Origin: Fusarium oxysporum f. sp. lycopersici 4287
Lineage: Eukaryota; Ascomycota; Sordariomycetes; Hypocreales; Nectriaceae
Assembly: GCF_000149955.1 (NCBI RefSeq)
Contig: NC_030993.1
Location: 186,125 to 250,124, forward strand
DNA: 64,000 nt
Direction: 5' to 3'
Part shown: positions 57,702 through 64,000 of the stretch, piece after piece
How the letters are laid out: each line of letters begins with the position of its first letter
Position numbering within the stretch: the first letter of the stretch is position 1
Made by a program: the position numbers and the translations under genes
Notes under the pieces: model-generated
Database searches by the model: none
The model's input: the letters and a program-made list of their open reading frames with translations, nothing else
What the model was told of the DNA's origin: nothing

Positions 57702-58236
57702 CTAGAATCCGGAGTTGATAGAGCCGGTGCAAAGCATGTGTGAGAAGAACCCTAGTGAGTAATTTACTCCCGTCTTGGTGCATCCTTCATCGTCATTCTT
57801 GGTACAGAAACCTAAGATCTCGCTATTCTGTGAGAACTCCCATCCCTCGCCATTCCAGTTAAAGCCGTATTGATCCTCCGTCTTCAGCCCTCGGATTTCA
57901 AAGAAACCTTCAATAAGGCATCTCTCGGAAACACACTGTGAGAATATTAGCATGATGAAATTTGAAGTATCTTGGGGTTTGAATGTACCTCGAATTGCTG
58001 GACGTTGTCGAGGCAGCCGCCTGGGTATGATACAGCGACTGCATCAGTGTTATAGATGTCACCTCCAGTATCAGGAACGATTTCTCCAATTCCCACTAAG
58101 TCGAGGTTAGAATCAACAGTGGCAGCAAAAGAGGAGATGCGTGCATACTTTGAGATGCAGAAGTGCCAACTGCGAAATCAGCTTGAGCATAGCCAATTAA
58201 GGCCATCAAGCTAGCGATACGAAGAATAGAGTACAT
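57702..58236 (-). CDS. Small six-cysteine secreted protein, effector-like
   Basis: Three exons on the minus strand: 58,236-58,149, 58,095-57,989 and 57,935-57,702, with two 53-bp introns (CTAA-type branch sites, TAG and CAG acceptors). They encode 142 residues. A signal peptide (MYSILRIASLMALIGYAQA) is followed by a mature protein of about 123 residues with six cysteines, in PGGCLDN, ECVSERC, GFCTKN, EGCTK and HMLCTG. No family is recognised. Size, secretion signal and even cysteine number fit apoplastic effector-like proteins of ascomycetes. A decayed copy of its last exon lies at 40,547-40,665, on the other side of the giant-gene block. Confidence 0.8.
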
Positions 58237-60287
58237 TTTGATGAGTATGGACTTGGAAAAAGATTGCAAGTATACTGGGATTGTAAGTTAAGGCTGATGA
58301 ATTGCTGATGTTTCGAAAAGTCGAGCTGAAATTGGTGCCCTTATATATCCATCATGAACTTGCCAAGACTCGGACTATAAATGAAACAGTATGACGATCT
58401 TCTCAATGATCAAGACAATAAAAATTTTGCCTGAAATGATCATCGATATAGAGACATGAAATGACGTATAATGGTTCTTGGCTGGTGTTGTCGCACAGCC
58501 TTGGTGGGTCTTGCTATTCTGAAGTGAGGCTATGATCTTGTTTTGTCTCTCAATTTGGCCAATTCAAGGGTTAGATAATCTGGAAAAACTTATTACCCAT
58601 AAGCTTATTCCCCATACATTTGTCGATTACCCCTAGTTTAAGGAAAGATAGTCTGTTTTAGTTCTGGGCTAGCTTGTCGAAGGATGAGAAGGATTAAAAA
58701 TACTACGTCATTGCGCCCCGTGGGGCAGAAGGGACACGGACATGAGGGAGACATTAAGAAATCGCTGGCATCTTGGAAATGAGATCAATTGACGGAAGTC
58801 TACCAAGTGAAAAAATAAGAGAGAAGCAAAGTGAGTTAGTAGAAAGGACTTGTTCAGAAAACAGGATGTAGAGTTCGAGGCATGTTCGACAATATCGCTG
58901 CCTGCTCGTCCGTGGGCCTGGCTTAGGTCTTGAGCAGGGGTCCAAATCCTTACGCAGATCAATAGAGGCCTTAAAGGGGTGAAGATTGTTTGAGAAATCC
59001 TCGGTGGATAACGAATGACGAGTACCAGGTGCTAGTAAAGATATTTTTGACTCGCGGATCAAGCAGTAGTAAGGGTAACTATCGGAGTCGTCTTGTATAG
59101 GGTATCCGGCTCGGTCACGAAGACTTATGTGCATATTGAGGAGAGTGAATTATGTCTTTAAGTAAAGGTGTACTGCGATGACTTGGTCTAAGAAGACCTT
59201 GGGCACATAGATAAGTCAGCTCTTAACCAAATATAAGATAATGGTAGTTATGGGGATGATAACAGACCCTCGCTGCTTATTTAGCGAGCATAAGCCACCA
59301 AGATCTACATCGGTGCCCGATTTCGAGTTGGTAGGGTGGTACGAGATGGAAGAGGAATTAATTTTATGCACAGTCTGCTGAATGTATAGTCTTTGTCAGA
59401 GATCGCATTGGTAACCAGTGATTGAGCGGAAAGAAACTCGAGCAACATGTGTCTAAGAGATAGATGCTGAAGCGAAGCTCTGTCATCGGATTACTCAGCA
59501 AAAAGCTCACCTTCCAAGGCTTCTCGTCACCTTCCAACTATGGGTTAAGGTGGGATGATCACCAGGCGACCTGCCTATAAGGGCATGTTCCTGCAATGCC
59601 GAGCCCAATTACCCCTCTCAAAGAACTTTTGAAGCGCATGCTAAGAAGATGCGGAGCGGTGAATATTGAGGAAGACATGGTTTCAATTAAGCTTAAATTT
59701 TACCCTTCAAGCTAACGAAAAGTCACGATTAATTCTATCCTTGGGTTACTTGCTTTGTAGAATGACTTTCGACTTTCGAGACCATTAATTGAACCAGTAT
59801 CATTCAGTATCGAGATGCGGGGAAACGACAAGTGCCCAGCGTTCCTTGCATACTACCCAGGAACGAATGCTGACCCGCGTCATGTTTATCTCTGACCTTG
59901 TTGCGATTTTCCACTAATTAACCAATGTCCTTCAATCCGACCGCTTGGCTCTTTTGCAATTCCCCTCATGAGCTTCCCAACGTGGAGTAGGCAATGTCAC
60001 CCAATGACTTGGCAACCGACGATGCAGACGAATCGTTTACCAAAACGTCGCATTGACCGTTCAATGCCAATTGTTTCTTGCGGGGGATGGAGATATCACG
60101 AGGCTTGGTGGTATTGAGATCCAGGGCAACCGGAGTTTGCATAGGATCTGCAGGTATATAAAGATGATGGTTTGTCCACATTGCCCGTGTTTCAACCCAC
60201 TTGCAAGGCCTCTTTCGTCAATACTCTCTCCTTCGCTATCGGGCCCATTCTCTGATCTTCTGACCTTGCACCGTCCAACTACACATC
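58237..60287. other. Intergenic, 2 kb; one doubtful small frame
   Basis: Mostly featureless. A minus-strand frame of 126 codons (59,134-58,754) has an ATG but no recognisable domain or signal peptide and could be chance. The 3' part is the promoter of the aminopeptidase gene, with pyrimidine runs near 60,210-60,285. Confidence 0.45.
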
Positions 60288-61485
60288 ATGCGTTACACAG
60301 TCCCTCTCATGGCGGCGCTGGCTGCCTCGGCTACAGCTACTGCACCAATTGGAGCCGGAAAGCGCGCGCAGAAACTCTACACACTAGAGACCGCACCCGG
60401 TGAGACTGTCGAAGTTACTGAGGACGAGAAGTTTCAGATGATTGACGTACGTTCCCCTGTAACATACTAGCAGGTAGAGAGGCTTGATTGCTGATTGTTT
60501 GCAGGACCACATTCACTTCTTCGACATCACAGAGTGGAAGGATCACAGCGCCGCTCCCTCAGGTGCTCGTCTCGCCAGCACGACCAGCAAATTCCCCGAA
60601 AAGCTTGCTCACCAAGCCAACGTCAACAAAATCGTCAAGAAAGTCAACGCCAAGAACATTGAGAAGCAACTCAAGAAGTTCTCCTCATTCCACAACCGCT
60701 ACTTCAACTCTGCCTTCGGAGTTGAAGCTGCTCAGTGGCTCCACAAGGAGATCCAGAAGGCTATCAAGAAGAGCAAGCATCCTTATGCCTCGGTCCGACT
60801 GGTCCAGCACCAGGCTTGGTCGCAGCCTTCGATCATTGTCTCGATTCCTGGACAAGTCCGTCTCAAGACTGTTGTCACGGGTTCTCATCTTGACTCGGTT
60901 ATTTCCAACGATCGTGGAGCTGGTCGTGCTCCTGGTGCCGATGACAATGGCTCTGCATCTATCATGCTCTTGAACCTCCTCTCTGCCTTCCTGGAGGATC
61001 CCCGAATTGCCAAGGGCGATCATCTCAACACTGTTGAGTTCCACTGGTACTCAGCCGAAGAGACTGGCCTCCTCGGATCTCAGGACATCTTCAACAACTA
61101 CGCCCGACTCGGCATCCAAGTCGAGGCTATGCTCAACCAGGATATGGTTGGCTACAAGGGCCGTGACGGAGTCGAGCGCTTCGGTCTCATCACCGACAAC
61201 ACCAGCCCTACACAGAACGACTTCCTCAAGCTCCTCATTGACGAATACGCGGATATTCCCTATGAGGAGTCTACTTGCGGTTATGCTTGCTCTGACCACG
61301 CCTCGGCTAACCGCAACGGCTTCCCCTCGTCATTCCTCTTCGAGACGCCTTTCGGAAACCACAACCCTTACATCCACACTCCTAACGATACTATTGCGCA
61401 TATTGACTTTGGTCACGTCATTGAACATGCTAAGGTTACTGCTGGTTTTGTTTACGAGCTTGCTCACCGCAACTTCACTGCCTAA
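60288..61485 (+). CDS. Secreted M28 leucine aminopeptidase
   Basis: Two exons (60288-60446 and 60505-61485; 58-bp intron, phase 0) give 379 residues. A signal peptide (MRYTVPLMAALAASATATA) and a propeptide-like stretch precede the catalytic domain. The two-zinc ligands of family M28 are all visible: His in GSHLDSV, Asp in ADDNGSAS, Glu pair in AEETGLLGS, Asp in NQDMVGYK and His in YIHTPNDT. The cysteine pair STCGYAC is the one seen in secreted fungal leucine aminopeptidases. It would remove N-terminal hydrophobic residues from peptides outside the cell. Length and order match fungal LAP1 enzymes. Confidence 0.92.
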
Positions 61486-61978
61486 GCTGGCAGTAGGAGG
61501 AAACAGGGAAATTAATCATGATCAAGTAATCTATAATAAAAGCTCAGATGATATATCGGTTCTATATATTCTGGTAGCATTAATAGTAGGGTGCATTGCT
61601 TCTGTGAAATATGCTACTGTTTGTTACCTATGTTGAGCGAAAACAAAAAATAAAAAAATTATAAGCATTAACCACCAATCAATTAATGGACTCAATGTAG
61701 TGACTATGTCCTGCTCGGTTGAGGCGCTAAATTTAAGATTAAGAATGTCGCGCGGGTCTAGTGTCGCCTTCCGTTTGTTTCCATACGGAACTCCATCGTT
61801 ACTTGGCTAATAGCTGAAGGGGCTAGTCTATGTGATAAGATGGGCCGCATTTCCTAACCAGTAAGAAGCTCTGCAGTTGATGTGGGCTTGTACCACTCTG
61901 CTTACTGAAATATCGTGCGGCTGAAATCCCCGCACATGGTTCAACATAATTATTCAATCTTTCTCTTGCAACGCAATC
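61486..61978. other. Intergenic, no gene seen
   Basis: 3' flank of the aminopeptidase gene and promoter of the NLR gene. AT-rich near 61,640-61,690. No recognisable content. Confidence 0.5.
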
Positions 61979-64000
61979 ATGGATCCATTATCGCTCGCTG
62001 CCAGTATTGCTGGCCTGGTGAGTCTCGCGGGTGCTGTTATATCAGCTGGCTATAAGTTGAACTCAAAGTTGAATGAGGATACGAGCGACACAAAGACGCT
62101 GGTTAATGAGACAGCCAATTTCTCGGGCATCTTGCTGGGTGTAAAGGCACACCTAGAGTCCTTTCACTCTCTCGATGTCGATTTGGAGGCTGTTCACAAA
62201 ACCATTGAAGACAGCAAGCTTACGATAAAGCTTATCGATGAGCTATTAGCCAAGCTTTCAAAGTCAAATCGCATTGAGATGTTGATCAAAGCTGGTGGAC
62301 GGGAGGAGCAGGCCGTGAAGTTACTTCGACGTATTGAGCAGTACAAGATGTTCTTTGTCCTATGCTTTCAGCTTGAGCAAAGGTAAAGACTTTCTTGGCC
62401 TACCCAGGAAAGAAGAAATACTGATATGGAACAAGCTCTCAATCCGAAACCCTCCAGATCCAGATGGAGGGGATTGTGACTCAGTTGAAGTCATTAGGCG
62501 AAACTCAGAAGGGCGTTGAGAAGGCAGTTGGTAAGTTGGTAGATGCTGGTCAAAGTAAGTACTTATCTCCTCCTTGCGAAACTGGCGCTCAAATGATACT
62601 GTGCAGTTCAGCAACAAGAAAAGATCATCAAGTGGCTTGGCACACCAACAGAAGATGAGCACAATGATCTATGCAAGCAACGAGATACCTCATCGGCTGA
62701 GTGGATTTTGAAGAGGGAAGAATTCAACAATTGGTTATCCTGTCCAGGTTCAGCATTATTATGCCTTAACGGAACACGTAAGTGCATTGACCTACGTGCT
62801 ACTAGTGCTAAATATTCTCCTAGAGGGTTCAGGGAAGTCGGTGGTTATGTGGGTTTCTGCATTCAAGACCCTTTAATACAATATAGCTAACAAGTATAGA
62901 TCCAAGGTTATCGAATCGCTTCAAGAGTCTACGCTTGAGCCTGGAAGTAATGCTGTAGTTTACCACTACTGTCGCTTCACCAACCCATCCAGTCTTTCGC
63001 CTACGAATCTAGTCGGGTCGCTCATAGGTCAGCTTCTCAAACAATCTTCCAACACAAGCGCCCTCTTGGAAGTTGTGAATAATGTCTACGAAAAACATCG
63101 CAAGCGATCTGCTCACCCAAGTCTCCAAGACCTGCAAGCTCTATTCACTGATCTCTCTAATTACTTCGAGAGAGTTCTCCTTGTCATCGATGGCTTGGAC
63201 GAAATGAGTGGCTACTGGGAGATCTTGGACTTTTTGGAGACTCTACCCGAGGCAAATATTGAGTTCAAAATTCTGATAGCGAGCAGAGCTGGAATGGGTC
63301 TTGAAGATGCCTTTTCATCATGCTTCAGAATCGCAATTACGTCGACAGACGTTGCATCAGACATTGAGAGCTTGGTCCGCAAAAAGCTCAGTAAGCGCCG
63401 ATTTCGCGGATCTGAAGTTGAGGCGGTCATCAAGGAGCTAATTGTTCGCGCTGATGGAATGTAAGTAGCCACCAAATCTCACAACCAATGGCTGACGGTC
63501 CGCCTCTACAGGTTTATATGGGTTATATGTCAGATTGATCATCTTTCCCGCGTCCGAACAGGTCTCGGTCCAAAGCTTGTGCAGGCTCTACCTCGCAACC
63601 TCGAGAAGACCTTCGAGCAGGCCTTTCAAACTCTCGAAGATGAAGAAGAGAAAATGCTTGCCAAGCGTATCTTGCAGTTTGTCATGTTTGCTAATAAGCC
63701 CCTCGACTTATCAGAATTGGTTGAAGGAATCGCCGTTGCGTCGGACACAAGGACTCTCGACGATGTGAAGTCAAATTCACTGCGTGAAAAGAGTTACGTC
63801 TTTGAGCTCTGCGGAAGTTTGATTCGGGAGTCTCAGGCAACCTCAAAGATTGATCTGGCACACTACTCCGTGTATGAGTTTCTCCAATCACCCAGGCTAG
63901 AGGGAAACAGGGATAATGAGCTATATCTCGATAAGTCTGATGGCAATATCGAGCTTCTCACGGCTTGCATTCAGTATCTGACCATTGAGAGCGTTTCGGC
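61979..64000 (+). CDS. NACHT NLR-type protein with fungal helical N-terminal domain, 3' end outside window
   Basis: Six exons are inferred: 61979-62382, 62436-62554, 62607-62777, 62824-62848, 62900-63460 and 63512 to the window edge, all in frame, with introns of 46-53 bp. The N-terminus (MDPLSLAASIAGLVSLAGAV) is the helical start of fungal STAND proteins (Helo-like type). The P-loop NGTQGSGKS is rebuilt across an intron, and Walker B is VLLVIDGLDEM. Downstream come the usual FIWVICQID segment and HYSVYEFLQSP, typical of the winged-helix part before C-terminal repeats. The repeats (ankyrin, WD or other) lie past base 64,000. The frame is intact throughout, unlike the NLR at 33.6-37 kb. Confidence 0.88.

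Noticed and set aside
58754..59134. 126-codon minus-strand frame as a gene
   Set aside because: No domain, signal peptide or convincing splice sites; noted only within the intergenic entry.
1..64000. tRNA, rRNA or CRISPR features
   Set aside because: No cloverleaf with A/B boxes, no rRNA-like conserved stretch and no spaced repeat array were seen on either strand by eye.

Overview
The window reads as filamentous ascomycete DNA, most likely a Fusarium-type Sordariomycete. This rests on short 42-60 bp introns with GTAAGT-like donors and CTAAC/CTGAC branch sites, a transposon eroded by C-to-T/G-to-A changes (repeat-induced point mutation, RIP), and fungal families such as NACHT NLRs with fungal N-terminal domains, an Egh16-like secreted protein and a zinc-cluster regulator. 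The genus is an inference from family content. There are five runs of N, and several genes beside or near them carry reading-frame breaks.

Layout. 1-9.9 kb: a gene-free AT-rich block, then a RIP-degraded Ty3/gypsy chromovirus with both LTRs, in which the integrase region occurs twice around a gap. 10-18.2 kb: an ankyrin plus subtilisin (S8) protein, a PLP-dependent serine/threonine dehydratase or racemase, and a membrane glucosyltransferase resembling bacterial OpgH/MdoH. 18.5-22.2 kb: a dead catabolic neighbourhood made of a broken zinc-cluster regulator, a broken amidohydrolase and a truncated DAL5-like transporter, with two CGG-N10-CCG sites between the last two. 22.6-33.4 kb: a mucin-like secreted protein, a sugar/inositol-type MFS transporter, a secreted COG1840-type solute-binding protein and an Egh16-like protein. 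33.6-39.5 kb: a frame-broken Goodbye-NACHT-TPR NLR and a PD-(D/E)XK nuclease-like protein.

40.7-57.6 kb holds the most unusual content: three giant genes made of very long uninterrupted exons. On the minus strand, what looks like two genes (a ComEC-type metallo-beta-lactamase-fold protein and a 1,761-residue protein with a DUF6603-like region) is best read as one protein of about 2,140 residues joined by a 60-bp intron. Upstream on the same strand is an unrecognised 1,346-residue protein. Divergent from it, across about 180 bp, is a 1,851-residue protein ending in fucose-lectin-like beta-propeller repeats. The block is flanked in direct orientation by an intact six-cysteine secreted-protein gene (57.7-58.2 kb) and a decayed copy of that gene's 3' end (40.55 kb). 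I read this as a multi-gene unit, possibly of bacterial ancestry, with unknown function.

57.7-64 kb: the six-cysteine secreted protein, an M28 leucine-aminopeptidase-like enzyme and a second NACHT NLR that runs off the window. The mix of NLR-type proteins, dead genes, secreted proteins, bacterial-like genes and RIPed transposons is typical of accessory or fast-evolving fungal regions.
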